Assembly (NCBI GenBank): GCA_963816955.1
Contig: CAWFME010000005.1
Coordinates: 1,344,264-1,408,263 of the forward strand
Source: DATFQI01 sp963816955
Lineage (GTDB): Bacteria; Actinomycetota; Thermoleophilia; Solirubrobacterales; Solirubrobacteraceae
DNA: 64,000 nucleotides
Reading direction: 5' to 3'
Shown: positions 25,223-33,584 of the stretch, piece by piece
Numbering within the stretch: the stretch's first letter is position 1
Layout: each line of letters opens with the position of its first letter
Notes under the pieces: model-generated
What the model was told of the DNA's origin: nothing
The model's input: the letters and a program-made list of their open reading frames with translations, nothing else
Database searches by the model: none
Position numbers and translations under genes: made by a program

Positions 25223-26242
25223 TCACCTCCGGCGCGCCGCCGGTTCGAGCCACGGGCTGCTCCAGCCCGCGTCGGCCGCGTTGAGGTTCGTCCCGGGCGG
25301 CACGATCTCGTCGATCCGGTCGAGGATCTCGGGCGAGAGCTCCACGTCCAGCGCCGCGAGCTGCGATTCGAGGTGGTCCATGGTGCGCGGGCCGATGATC
25401 GCGGACGTCACGGCGGGGTGGTTGATCACGAAGGCGAGCGCGAGCTGGATCAGCGTCAGGCCGGCGTCGTCGGCGACCTGCGCCAGCGCGTCGGCTGCCT
25501 CGAACTTCGCGCGGTTGGCCGGGATGCTCAGGTCGAAGCGGTGCGGGAGGCGCTGCGCGCGGCTGCTCTGCGGTGGCTCCTCGCCCTTGCGGTAGCGGCC
25601 GCTCAGGTAGCCGCCGGCGAGCGGGCTCCACGGGATCACGCCCATGCCGTACTTCTGGCACAGCGGCAGGATCTCGGTCTCGACGCCGCGCACGAGGATC
25701 GAGTACGGAGGCTGCTCGCACACGAAGCGCTCGCGCCCGCGGCGCTCGGCCGTCCACTGCGCCTCGACGATCTGCGACGCCGGGAACGTCGAGGAGCCGA
25801 TGGCGCGCACCTTGCCGGCGCGCACGAGGTCGCTCAGCGCACCGAGCGTCTCGTCGATGTCGGTGTCGAGCTCGGGGCGGTGGATCTGGTAGAGGTCGAT
25901 CCAGTCGGTCTGGAGGCGCTTGAGGCTGGCGTCGCACTCCTTGGCGATCCAGCGGCGCGAGTTGCCGAACTGGTTCGGGTCGTCGCCCATGGTCCCGTGG
26001 ACCTTCGTGGCGAGGATGACGTTGTCGCGGCGGCCTTTGAGCGCCTTGCCGACGATCTCCTCGGACTCGCCGCGGCTGTACACGTCGGCGGTGTCGATGA
26101 AGTTGAGGCCGGAGTCGAGCGCCCGGTGGATGATCCGGATCGACTCGTTCTCGTCCTTGTTGCCCCAGTCGCCGAACATCATGGCGCCGAGGCAGAGCGG
26201 GCTGACGTACATGCCGGTGCGGCCGAGGGTGCGATGCTCCAT
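25223..26242 (-). CDS. Aldo/keto reductase
   Basis: This 339-residue AKR barrel shows the catalytic tetrad: Asp and Tyr in NFIDTADVYSRGESE, Lys in NVILATKVHG and His in DLYQIHRPELD. The C-terminal cofactor region is SAIIGPRTMDHLESQL. It reduces aldehydes or ketones, or oxidises the alcohols, with NADPH as the usual cofactor. It resembles the YajO/IolS-like bacterial group, for which substrates are seldom known. It is a single gene upstream of the small secreted protein gene on the same strand. Confidence 0.92.
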   Translation of the reverse strand: MEHRTLGRTGMYVSPLCLGAMMFGDWGNKDENESIRIIHRALDSGLNFIDTADVYSRGESEEIVGKALKGRRDNVILATKVHGTMGDDPNQFGNSRRWIAKECDASLKRLQTDWIDLYQIHRPELDTDIDETLGALSDLVRAGKVRAIGSSTFPASQIVEAQWTAERRGRERFVCEQPPYSILVRGVETEILPLCQKYGMGVIPWSPLAGGYLSGRYRKGEEPPQSSRAQRLPHRFDLSIPANRAKFEAADALAQVADDAGLTLIQLALAFVINHPAVTSAIIGPRTMDHLESQLAALDVELSPEILDRIDEIVPPGTNLNAADAGWSSPWLEPAARRR

Positions 26243-26318
26243 CGGCGAGACGCTACTCCCCGGGGTGGGTGGGTACGGAGTCCGCGCGCGCGGGTGTCAC
26301 GCGCGCGGTGGGGAGGGG

Positions 26319-26705
26319 TCAGCGCGCGGCGGCGGAGGCGACGGCGGCGGGGAGCCCGCCGCGGTCGACGAGGGTGATGCGGGTGTCCGGGTAGTGGTCT
26401 TCGACCGGGTCGACGGCGATCTCGCGGTCGAGCCTGATGCCGACGATGTCGTAGCCGCGGGCGGCGAAGTAGCGGGTGACGGAGAGCTGCTCCGTCGGCG
26501 TGCGCGTGATGCGCAGCTCGCCCTCGGCGCCACGGGCGCCGGTGACGGCCCGGGTCGCGATGTCCACGGCGGCGGCGTCGCGGCCGGCCGACTCGTCGAC
26601 GACGACCACGAAGCGCGCCGGCTCGGGCGACTCGCCCGAGGCCGGGAACACGAACCCCGCCACGCCGAGCACGAGCACGGCAGCTATGAGAATTGAGCGG
26701 GTCAT
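26319..26705 (-). CDS. Small secreted hypothetical protein
   Basis: This encodes 128 residues from ATG 26705. The N-terminus (MTRSILIAAVLVLGVAGFVF) is a signal peptide, with a likely cleavage after PASG or thereabouts. The mature domain alternates strands and helices (ARFVVVVDESAGRDAAAVDI, GYDIVGIRLDREIAV). It resembles no family I can name. Upstream ATG codons at 26741 exist, but the signal peptide argues for 26705. The 21-bp inverted repeat lies 41 bases upstream. Confidence 0.6.
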   Translation of the reverse strand: MTRSILIAAVLVLGVAGFVFPASGESPEPARFVVVVDESAGRDAAAVDIATRAVTGARGAEGELRITRTPTEQLSVTRYFAARGYDIVGIRLDREIAVDPVEDHYPDTRITLVDRGGLPAAVASAAAR

Positions 26706-26745
26706 ACGATTGACGGTACTACGTATGACGCGACCCTTCAAGTGT

Positions 26746-26792
26746 GCGAGGGGTCACTTGTTCACGCCCTGCGTGAACAACTGACCCCTCGC
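26746..26792. terminator. 21-bp near-perfect inverted repeat, likely terminator of the LacI gene
   Basis: Bases 26746-26766 pair with 26772-26792, with one mismatch and a 5-base loop. The repeat sits six bases past the stop of the minus-strand LacI-family gene. There is no T-run, so it may be an actinobacterial-type terminator or a site bound by a dimeric protein upstream of the next gene. Confidence 0.6.
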
Positions 26793-26798
26793 GTGAGG

Positions 26799-27800
26799 TC
26801 AGCGCCGTGGCGGCCCCGTCGACTCGCGCACCACGAGCTCCACCGGGAGCGTCCGCCCCCCTACCTCCTCACCTGCGATCAGCGCGGCCAGGGCTTCGAA
26901 AGCGGCGGCGCCGAGCGCAGGGGCGTCCGCACGCAGAGTGGTGAGCGGCGGATCGAGCACCTGCACGAACGGCAGATCGTCGAACCCCACCACCGACAGA
27001 TCGCCAGGGATCCGCAGCCCGAGCGAACGCGCGGCCAAGTACACGCCCCCGGCCAGGATGTCGTCATCGCAGATCACCGCGGTCGGCGGATCCGGCACGT
27101 CCAGCAACCCCAGAGCCGCCCTACAAGCGTCGTTGAAGTCGAACCCGGACCCGGCCCGCAGCGAAGCCGAAGGCTCGACGCCCACGGACTCCAGAGCAGC
27201 CCGCCACCGAGCCATCCGGATCTGGAACGTCGGGTACTGCACGCGCGACCCGAGCTGCGCGATCCGCCGGTGCCCGAGCCCGATCAGGTGCGCGAGCGCG
27301 GCGTCCGTGCCCCCGGCGGTGTCGAGCGCCACCCACGGGAGGCCCTCCGGCTCGGCTTCGATGACCACGATCCGCTCGCCGCCGGGCCGCCGCTCCGGAG
27401 GCTCGACGGAGAAGTAGATGAACCCGTCGGCGGGCCCGGCGCGCAGCGCCTCCAGCGGCGCCTCGAGCGGCCGGTCGAGCGGCACGTCGACCAGCGCCAC
27501 CGCGTAGCCGGCCGACCACGCGGCCTCCTGGGCGCCGCGCATCGTCAGCCCGAAGAACGGATGCGTGACGTCGGGCACGACGAGGCCGACCGAGCGCGCC
27601 GCGCCGGTGCGCAGCGCGCGCGCCGCCATGTTCGGGCGGTAGCCGAGCTCCTCCGCGGCCCGCCGCACGGCCTCCTCGGTCTTCGCGGAGATCCGCCCGG
27701 CCGACTTGCCCGAGAGGACGAGCGAGACGGTCGACTGCGAGACCCCGGCGGCCCTGGCGACGTCGACGCTCGTGACACGTGGATCGGCGATGCGCGGCAG
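26799..27800 (-). CDS. LacI family transcriptional regulator
   Basis: This repressor has an N-terminal LacI helix-turn-helix (VTSVDVARAAGVSQSTVSLV, LSGK, RISAKTEEAVRRAAEELGYR) and a periplasmic-binding-protein-like effector domain (GLVVPDVTHPFFGLTMRGAQ, VICDDDILAGGVYLA, VVGFDDLPFVQVLDPPLTTL). From 27800 it has 333 residues, the normal length. The start is unusual: in frame there is only a CTG at 27800, with a stop just upstream. An ATG at 27808 would fit only if one base were missing between them. It probably binds a sugar or related effector. The divergent gene is a methyltransferase, and the region between is filled by nested inverted repeats. Confidence 0.88.
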   Translation of the reverse strand: MPRIADPRVTSVDVARAAGVSQSTVSLVLSGKSAGRISAKTEEAVRRAAEELGYRPNMAARALRTGAARSVGLVVPDVTHPFFGLTMRGAQEAAWSAGYAVALVDVPLDRPLEAPLEALRAGPADGFIYFSVEPPERRPGGERIVVIEAEPEGLPWVALDTAGGTDAALAHLIGLGHRRIAQLGSRVQYPTFQIRMARWRAALESVGVEPSASLRAGSGFDFNDACRAALGLLDVPDPPTAVICDDDILAGGVYLAARSLGLRIPGDLSVVGFDDLPFVQVLDPPLTTLRADAPALGAAAFEALAALIAGEEVGGRTLPVELVVRESTGPPRR

Positions 27801-27807
27801 TCTGCCA

Positions 27808-27981
27808 TCAGACGGCTAGATGCACGATTCTCGCGGCGTCTCGCCGCCGTGGCCGTTCGCCAGAGTCGATTGACCGCGATCCAAGTGGGCCCACCACGAG
27901 GAACCGCGGTCAATCGCCTCTGGCTCGGCCCACGACGCCGAGCCATCCACGATGATCGTGCATCTAGCCTTGACGGTCTGA
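27808..27981. repeat. Nested inverted-repeat (cloverleaf-like) region
   Basis: The whole divergent intergenic space can fold. The outer stem is GGCTAGATGCACGAT (27814-27828) with 27955-27969, a perfect 15-bp match, and it extends through TCAGAC (27808-27813) with GTCTGA (27976-27981). Inside are three arms. Arm 1 is GCGGCG-TCT-CGCCGC at 27833-27847. Arm 2 is a 20-bp arm with one mismatch (27859-27878 with 27905-27924) that carries GTGGGCCCAC in its loop. Arm 3 is GGCTCGG (27922-27928) with CCGAGCC (27938-27944). It may be a small non-autonomous mobile element, a regulatory region or an RNA. Confidence 0.7.
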
Positions 27982-28613
27982 GCGAGTCGCTGCCACAGCC
28001 CGACCTGGTCGAGGAGACGGTCGTGCTCGGCGGGCACGACCTGAGCGTGCTGCGCCCGCGCGACACCGAGGCGCTGATCGACGAGCAGGCCTTCGAGCAC
28101 GAGGAGTTCCTGCCCTACTGGGCCGAGCTGTGGCCGAGCGGCCTGGCGCTGGCGCGTCGCGTGGCGGTGCGCGCGCTGCACGGCGCCCGGACGCTGGAGC
28201 TGGGCTGCGGGCTCGGGCTGCCGAGCCTCGCCGCGGCGCTCGCGGGCGGGCGGGCGGTCGCGACGGACTGGTCGCCGCAGGCGATCGAGCTGCTGCGCGA
28301 CAACGCGGCGCGCAACGGGATCGCGCTCGCGGTCGAGCGCGCGGACTGGGCCGCGCCGGACGCCCTGCTCGAGCGGGCCCCGTGGGACCTCGTGCTCGGC
28401 GCCGACCTGCTCTACGAGCGGCGCAACGCGGACCTGCTGCTGCCGCTGCTGCCGCGGCTGCTCGGGCCCGCCTCGGAGCTCTGGCTCGCCGACCCCGGCC
28501 GCCCGCCGGCCGGGCCCTTCCTCCAGGACGCCGCCGAGCGCTTCGAGGTCGAGTCGGCCGCCGATGCGCTGCTCCCGCAGGGGGGAGTCCACCGCCTCCG
28601 GCTGCGGCGTTAG
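27978..28613 (+). CDS. SAM-dependent methyltransferase
   Basis: This protein has a Rossmann methyltransferase core: ARTLELGCGLGLPSLAAALA (motif I), VATDWSPQAIELLRDNAARN (motif II) and LVLGADLLYERRNADLLLPL (motif IV). The upstream signature HEEFLPYWAELWPSGLALAR is that of the METTL-type protein lysine/small-molecule methyltransferase family. No ATG lies at the expected N-terminus. Candidates are CTG at 27978 and GTG at 28023, and the conserved part LPQPDLVEETVVLGGHDL favours the upstream one. The target is unknown. It is divergent from the LacI regulator, which may control it. Confidence 0.78.
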   Translation: MSESLPQPDLVEETVVLGGHDLSVLRPRDTEALIDEQAFEHEEFLPYWAELWPSGLALARRVAVRALHGARTLELGCGLGLPSLAAALAGGRAVATDWSPQAIELLRDNAARNGIALAVERADWAAPDALLERAPWDLVLGADLLYERRNADLLLPLLPRLLGPASELWLADPGRPPAGPFLQDAAERFEVESAADALLPQGGVHRLRLRR

Positions 28614-29170
28614 GCCGGCGTCGCGACCTTCAGGGCGCGCGTGCTCACGCCGCCCGTGCGGCGCATCCGGTGCGGCACGCCGCCGTCGAACATCAGCGCG
28701 TCGCCCTCGGCCAGCGCGTGGATCTCGCCGTCCAGATCGACCTCGACCCCGCCGCGCGCGACGTAGAGCAGGACGTCGCCGACGGCCACCTCGCGCTCGT
28801 CGGGCCAGCGGCGGCTGCCTCCGGTCCATTCGCGGACCGTGAGCGGCTCGCCGGTGAGCGTGCGCACGCCGCCCGGCGCCGAGGCGTCGTCGTGGTCGCG
28901 GTGCTCGCCGCCGTCGCTGCGCACGAGCACGGAGCGGCCGCCGCGGGCCGGCGTGCTCCAGAGCAGGCCGACCGGGAGGTCGAAGGCGCGCGCGATCCGC
29001 TCCACGGAACCCACGCTGGGCCGCGCCAGGCCGCGCTCGAGCTGGCTCAGGAACGGATGCGAGAGCCCGGCTTCGCTGCCGAGCTCCTTGAGCGTCCAGC
29101 CGCGCTCGTGCCGGAGCTGCCGGACGCGCGCGCCGAGCGCGGCCGTCGCCTCGTCCGTCGGGTCAATCAC
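28610..29170 (-). CDS. XRE family regulator with C-terminal cupin
   Basis: This 186-residue protein has a helix-turn-helix at residues 12-68 (RVRQLRHERGWTLKELGSEA, GLSHPFLSQLERG, PSVGSVERIARAF) followed by a cupin (VAVGDVLLYVARGGVEVDLD, LAEGDALMFDGGVPHRMRR). This layout is common among regulators of amino acid, polyamine or small-molecule catabolism, in which the cupin senses the ligand. Neighbours that could be controlled are the divergent hypothetical gene and M20 peptidase at 29242-31004. Its stop overlaps the convergent methyltransferase stop by four bases. Confidence 0.9.
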   Translation of the reverse strand: MIDPTDEATAALGARVRQLRHERGWTLKELGSEAGLSHPFLSQLERGLARPSVGSVERIARAFDLPVGLLWSTPARGGRSVLVRSDGGEHRDHDDASAPGGVRTLTGEPLTVREWTGGSRRWPDEREVAVGDVLLYVARGGVEVDLDGEIHALAEGDALMFDGGVPHRMRRTGGVSTRALKVATPA

Positions 29171-29241
29171 GGCTTTTCAGAGTATCGACAACCGGTGAGC
29201 GGATTCACGCCCTGCGAACATCGCGGATAGGGTCGTCGGCC

Positions 29242-29775
29242 GTGCTCGCCTACGTCTTCTGGCACCGCCCCGCCGACGCCTCGGACGGCGACTACGAAGA
29301 GCGGCTGGCCGCGTTCCACGCCGCGCTCGCCGCGCACCCGCCGGACGGGTTCCGCGGCTCCGCGGCGCTGCGGGTGCAGCAGGCGCCGTGGCTGCCGGGC
29401 GCCGGGCAGCCCTACGAGGACTGGTACGCCGTCGAGGACTGGGCGGCGCTCGGCCGCCTCAACGAGGCGGCGGTCCGCGGCGAGCGGGCCGCGCCACACG
29501 ACGCGGTGGCCGGCCGCGCCGGCGCGGGGGCGGGCGGGGTCTACGGCCTCGTGGCCGGACCGCCCGAGCTCGCGGCCACGCGCGCGGCCTGGCTCCACAA
29601 GCGGGCCGGGGCCGACCGCGACGCCTTCCACGCCGAGCTCGCCGGCCCGGGCCGCTCGCTCTGGATGCGCCAGATGGTGCTCGGCCCCTCGCCGGAGTAC
29701 GTCGTGCGCTCGGGCGCGCCGGTCGTGCTCCCGTACGAGGCGACCGCGATCGCCGCCGCGGTGGTGCACCGGTGA
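29242..29775 (+). CDS. Hypothetical protein upstream of M20 peptidase
   Basis: This encodes 177 residues that I do not recognise. Aromatic-rich strands occur at the start (MLAYVFWHRPADASDGDYEE), and two halves each hold an FHA-type helix (LAAFHAALAAHPPDGF and DAFHAELAGPGRSLWMR). This suggests a duplicated dimeric alpha-beta barrel-like fold, although that is inference. The stop overlaps the GTG of the M20 peptidase by four bases, so the two are translated together and probably act in one process, perhaps under the divergent XRE-cupin regulator. Confidence 0.7.
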   Translation: MLAYVFWHRPADASDGDYEERLAAFHAALAAHPPDGFRGSAALRVQQAPWLPGAGQPYEDWYAVEDWAALGRLNEAAVRGERAAPHDAVAGRAGAGAGGVYGLVAGPPELAATRAAWLHKRAGADRDAFHAELAGPGRSLWMRQMVLGPSPEYVVRSGAPVVLPYEATAIAAAVVHR

Positions 29776-31004
29776 GCCTCGAGGAACGGGCGCTCGCCGC
29801 GCTGGACCCGGACGCGCTCGCCCGCGACGCCGCGGCGGCCCTGCGCGTGCCGAGCGTCACCGGCGGCGAGCTCGCCGTGCTCGAGCAGCTCGCGGACGCC
29901 GCGGCGGCGCTCGGGCTCGAGCCCGACCTGCACCGGCACGACCTCGCGGCGCTGCGCGTGCATCCCGGCCACCCTGGCGAGGAGGCGCCACGCGAGGAGC
30001 TGTGGGGCCTGACGGCGACGCTCGCCGGCGGCGCCGCCGAGCGGATCTGCCTCAACGGCCACGTCGACGTCGTCGACCCGGGCACGGTGCCGTGGCGCCA
30101 CGGCCCGTGGAGCGGCGCCGTCGAGGCCGGCGTCCTGCACGGGCGCGGAGCGGTCGACATGAAGGCCGCCGTCGTGGCGATGCTGCATGCGGCGGCCGCG
30201 CTGCGCACGGTCGCCGAGCACGTGCCGACGGTCGTCGTGCAGTGCGTGAGCTCCGAGGAGGACGGCGGACTGGGCACGTTCGCCGAGCTCGAGCGCGACG
30301 GCGCCTTCGACGCGGCGCTGATCCCCGAGCCGACGGGCTGGGCCGTCGTCTGCGCGCAGGCCGGCGCGCTGACGTTCCGCGGCGTCGTGCCCGGCCGCTC
30401 CACGCACGCGGCGACGCGGCTCGAGGGCCGCTCGGCGATCGACCGCTACGTCGCCGTGCACGCCGCGCTGGCCGAGCACGAGCGGGCGCTCAACGACAGG
30501 GTCGAGCACCCGCTGATGCGCGAGCTGGCGCTGCCCTACCCGCTGCTCGTCGGCCGCCTGGAGGCGGGCGCGTGGTCGAGCCAGGTGCCGGACCGGCTCG
30601 AGTTCGAGGGCCGGCTCGGCGTGCCGGTCGGCGGCGACGTGGCCGCGGCGCGCGCGGCGTTCGAGGCCGTCGTCGCGCGGGCGCTGGACGACGGCGACGC
30701 GCCCGCCGGGATCACCTGGGAGGGCGGGTCGTTCGCACCCGCCGAGACGCCGCCGGACCACCCGTGGGTCACCGGCGTCGCGGCCGCGTTCGCCGACGAG
30801 CTGGGCCGCGAGGTGCGCCCGGCGGGCGTGCCGTGGGGCGCGGACATGCGCCACTTCACCGCGCGCGGCATCCCGTGCACGATGGCGGGAACGCCCGGAA
30901 TCGAGCTCGCCCACGCCGTCGACGAGCGCCTCCCGCTCGCCGAGCTGATCGCGCTCGCGCGCGCGACGATTCGGGTATTGACGCGCGCCGGCGGCCTCAT
31001 CTGA
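29772..31004 (+). CDS. M20 family metallopeptidase (ArgE/DapE-type deacylase)
   Basis: This 410-residue protein starts at GTG 29772, overlapping the upstream stop. Metal ligands lie in CLNGHVDVVDPG (His, Asp), HGRGAVDMKAAV (bridging Asp), QCVSSEEDGGLG (catalytic Glu pair), LIPEPTG and the final ELAHAVDERLPL (His). The dimerisation/lid domain is inserted around residues 190-300. Enzymes of this group remove acyl groups from amino acids or cut small peptides; ArgE, DapE and carboxypeptidase G2-like functions cannot be separated here. It is co-translated with the preceding hypothetical gene. Confidence 0.92.
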   Translation: MSLEERALAALDPDALARDAAAALRVPSVTGGELAVLEQLADAAAALGLEPDLHRHDLAALRVHPGHPGEEAPREELWGLTATLAGGAAERICLNGHVDVVDPGTVPWRHGPWSGAVEAGVLHGRGAVDMKAAVVAMLHAAAALRTVAEHVPTVVVQCVSSEEDGGLGTFAELERDGAFDAALIPEPTGWAVVCAQAGALTFRGVVPGRSTHAATRLEGRSAIDRYVAVHAALAEHERALNDRVEHPLMRELALPYPLLVGRLEAGAWSSQVPDRLEFEGRLGVPVGGDVAAARAAFEAVVARALDDGDAPAGITWEGGSFAPAETPPDHPWVTGVAAAFADELGREVRPAGVPWGADMRHFTARGIPCTMAGTPGIELAHAVDERLPLAELIALARATIRVLTRAGGLI

Positions 31005-31074
31005 TACCCATGTAGCCAACGCGGGCCGGCGGGGGCGGGCGGCCCAACGTCATTCTCATCCGGGAGGGATGTAC

Positions 31075-32583
31075 ATGCGAAGGGGAACCTTGGCAGCCGT
31101 ATGGCTGCTGTCGGTCGTCGCGCTGGCCCTGACTCCGGGAGTCGCCGGGGCACATCCCAGTGCGGGAGATCTCTACGTCCCGTGGGCGGAGAAGATCGGG
31201 AAGCAGCGCAGCCTGGAGTTCATGCGGGGCAGCACCGCGCGGGCCGCGGCGCTGGCGCCCGCCGCGCCCGGCGCCCGCAACATGAGCCTGGTCGGCAACT
31301 CCGACAAGGACGGCACGATCAACTCCGACCTCGCCTTCTGGGGCAACCTCGCCTACTCGGGCAACTACGGCGGCTTCCGCATCCTCGACATCACGGCCGA
31401 TCAGCCGCGCGTCATCACGGACTTCGCGTGCAACGGCCCGCAGAACGACGTCTCCGTCTACGAGATGGGCGGCAAGCGCTTCCTGTTCCAGTCGATCGAC
31501 AGCGGCCAGACGGTGGAGGACTGCTCCAGCGCTACGGCGCCGATCGTCGACGGCAAGCGGACGGGCTTTGAGGGCGTGCGCGTGTTCGACGTGACGAACC
31601 CGGCCGCGCCGATGTTCCTCGACATGATCCAGACGGCGTGCGGCTCGCACACGCACACGCTGGTCCCGGACGGGAACAGGGCCTACATCTACGTGTCGTC
31701 CTATCCGCTCGGATCGGGCATCACCGACACGGCGGGCCCCGGGGCGTTCCGGCCGTGCGCGCCGCCGCACAAGAAGCTCTCGATCATCGAGGTCTCCGCG
31801 CCCGGCGGCAGCTTCCAGTTCGACCTGCGCGAGAAGTTCCTCAGCGACGACACGACGTTCAACCGCGGCTTCCAGGCCTGCCACGACGTTCAGGTCTTCA
31901 TGAAGCTCGATCTCGCGGTCGGCGCATGCGCGGGCGACGGGCAGCTGTGGAACATCTCCGACCCGGCCAACCCGACGATGAGCAACGGGGAGCCGCACAC
32001 GCACATCCGCAGCCCGGGGGGCGGCGACAACTTCGAGTTCATCCACTCGGGCATCGTCTCCTGGGACGGCAAGACGTTCGCGATCATGGACGAGACCGGC
32101 GGCGGCGTGGAGGCGTGGTGCAACGGCGAGGCCTCTCAGGACGGCTTCTACTACTTCTACGACGTGGTGAAGCCGGGCGCACCCGCGCCGAGGCTCAAGG
32201 GCCGGTACACGATCCCGCGGGCGCAGACGCCGGAGATCTGCGTGTCGCACAACGCGAACGTGATCCCGATCAAGGGCCGCAAGCTGATGTCCGCGGCCTA
32301 CTACCAGGGCGGCAACACGCTGGTCGACTTCACCGACCCGTCGAACATCCGCGAGGTGGGCTTCGCCGACCTCGAGGACGCGACGGGCAAGGCCGACTCG
32401 TGGTCGTCGTACTGGTACAACGGCCGGGTCTACGCCAACGGCGGCCTCAACGGCCGCGGCCCGACCGGCAACCGCGGCTTCGACGCGTTCCGCCTCACCG
32501 GCTCGCTGGCCAACGTGACCAAGCGCGCCAAGCGGTGGGCGTACTCCAACCCGCAGACGCAGGAGGCCTGGCAGGCTCCGTGA
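31075..32583 (+). CDS. Secreted LVIVD-repeat (beta-propeller) protein
   Basis: This encodes 502 residues. The start at ATG 31075 follows gggaggg by six bases; an ATG at 31069 would overlap that site. The N-terminus (MRRGTLAAVWLLSVVALALT) is a signal peptide cleaved near VAGA. The mature part carries LVIVD-type propeller repeats: GNYGGFRILDIT, GVRVFDVTNPAAPMFLDMI, GQLWNISDPANPTM and NTLVDFTDPSNIREVGF. Several cysteines (CGSHTHTL, FQACHDV, GACAGDG) could form disulfides outside the cell. The function of such proteins is unknown. A strong terminator follows it. Confidence 0.85.
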   Translation: MRRGTLAAVWLLSVVALALTPGVAGAHPSAGDLYVPWAEKIGKQRSLEFMRGSTARAAALAPAAPGARNMSLVGNSDKDGTINSDLAFWGNLAYSGNYGGFRILDITADQPRVITDFACNGPQNDVSVYEMGGKRFLFQSIDSGQTVEDCSSATAPIVDGKRTGFEGVRVFDVTNPAAPMFLDMIQTACGSHTHTLVPDGNRAYIYVSSYPLGSGITDTAGPGAFRPCAPPHKKLSIIEVSAPGGSFQFDLREKFLSDDTTFNRGFQACHDVQVFMKLDLAVGACAGDGQLWNISDPANPTMSNGEPHTHIRSPGGGDNFEFIHSGIVSWDGKTFAIMDETGGGVEAWCNGEASQDGFYYFYDVVKPGAPAPRLKGRYTIPRAQTPEICVSHNANVIPIKGRKLMSAAYYQGGNTLVDFTDPSNIREVGFADLEDATGKADSWSSYWYNGRVYANGGLNGRGPTGNRGFDAFRLTGSLANVTKRAKRWAYSNPQTQEAWQAP

Positions 32584-32605
32584 CCGGAGCCACGCCGGTC
32601 TGACC

Positions 32606-32645
32606 GAGCGGGCCGCGGGCGCCTCCGGGCGTTCGCGGCCCGCTC
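32606..32645 (+). terminator. Terminator after the LVIVD gene
   Basis: A perfect 12-bp stem, GAGCGGGCCGCG (32606-32617) with CGCGGCCCGCTC (32634-32645), has a GC-rich 16-base loop. It lies 22 bases after the stop codon and is followed by the mixed tail gcttcgct. Confidence 0.75.
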
Positions 32646-32668
32646 GCTTCGCTAGAACAGGACCCCGC

Positions 32669-33571
32669 ATGCCCTTCAAGCTCATCCTCGTGCTGCTCGC
32701 GTGCGCCGCGCTCGTCGCCGGCTGCGGCGGCGACTCCGAGGGCTCGGGCAGCTCCGAGGCCGAGCTCGCCGTGCCGTGGGTCGACCCCGACGGCGACCCG
32801 CCGTACATCGGCTCGCTGAGCGTCAACCCGGCTGACGGCTCGATCTTCATGGGCACCAACACCGGGCTGTTCCAGATCCCGGAGGCGGGCGGCAAGCCGG
32901 CGAAGGTGACCGGTCAGCTCAAGACTCCGGACGGCGAGGGCGCGGTCTCGGAGTCGCTCGTGGCGAAGTTCACCGGGCCCGACGCGCTGATCGCCTCAGG
33001 GCACCCCAGCGCCGACTCGACGCTGCCGCCGGCCCTCGGCCTGATCCGCTCCTCCGACGCGGGCAAGACGTGGGAGTCGGTGTCCGAGCTGGGCACGTCG
33101 GACTTCCACGCGCTCGCGCGCTCGGGCGAGATCCTCGTCGCGCCGCTCTACGGGCAGGCGCAGATCCTGCTCTCGCGCGACGACGGCAAGACCTTCGAGC
33201 CGCGCGTGGCCCCGATGGCGCTCGTGGACCTCGCGGCCGACCCCGGCGACCCCAAGCGCTGGGCGGCCACGTCGGAGACGGGCATCTTCGTCTCCACCGA
33301 CGAGGGGCGGACGTGGCGCCAGCGTGACCCGACGCCGAACGTCCGGCTCGCCTGGCACGACTCGGGCGACCTCTACCGGATCGACCCGGGCGGCCCCGTC
33401 AAGGTCTCGAGCGACGGCGGCGAGACCTGGGAGGACCGCGGCAGCACCGGCGGCGAGCCGCAGGCGCTGGCCGCCGACACCGCGGGCGCGCTCTACGCCG
33501 CGACGCTCGACGGCAAGCTCCAGAAGTCCGAGGACGGCGGCAAGACCTGGACGCCGCTCGTCACTCCCTAA
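32669..33571 (+). CDS. Lipoprotein with BNR/Asp-box beta-propeller
   Basis: This 300-residue lipoprotein has its lipobox LVAGC at residues 15-19. Five Asp-box repeats are visible: SSDAGKTWES, SRDDGKTFEP, STDEGRTWRQ, SSDGGETWED and SEDGGKTWTP. They mark a sialidase-like or glycosyl-hydrolase-like propeller (F510_1955-type), but Asp boxes alone do not prove an enzyme, and no sialidase arginine triad is evident. It is anchored outside the membrane. It sits behind the LVIVD propeller gene but is separated from it by a terminator, so it probably has its own promoter. Confidence 0.88.
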   Translation: MPFKLILVLLACAALVAGCGGDSEGSGSSEAELAVPWVDPDGDPPYIGSLSVNPADGSIFMGTNTGLFQIPEAGGKPAKVTGQLKTPDGEGAVSESLVAKFTGPDALIASGHPSADSTLPPALGLIRSSDAGKTWESVSELGTSDFHALARSGEILVAPLYGQAQILLSRDDGKTFEPRVAPMALVDLAADPGDPKRWAATSETGIFVSTDEGRTWRQRDPTPNVRLAWHDSGDLYRIDPGGPVKVSSDGGETWEDRGSTGGEPQALAADTAGALYAATLDGKLQKSEDGGKTWTPLVTP

Positions 33572-33584
33572 AGGGCCTGTCCCC

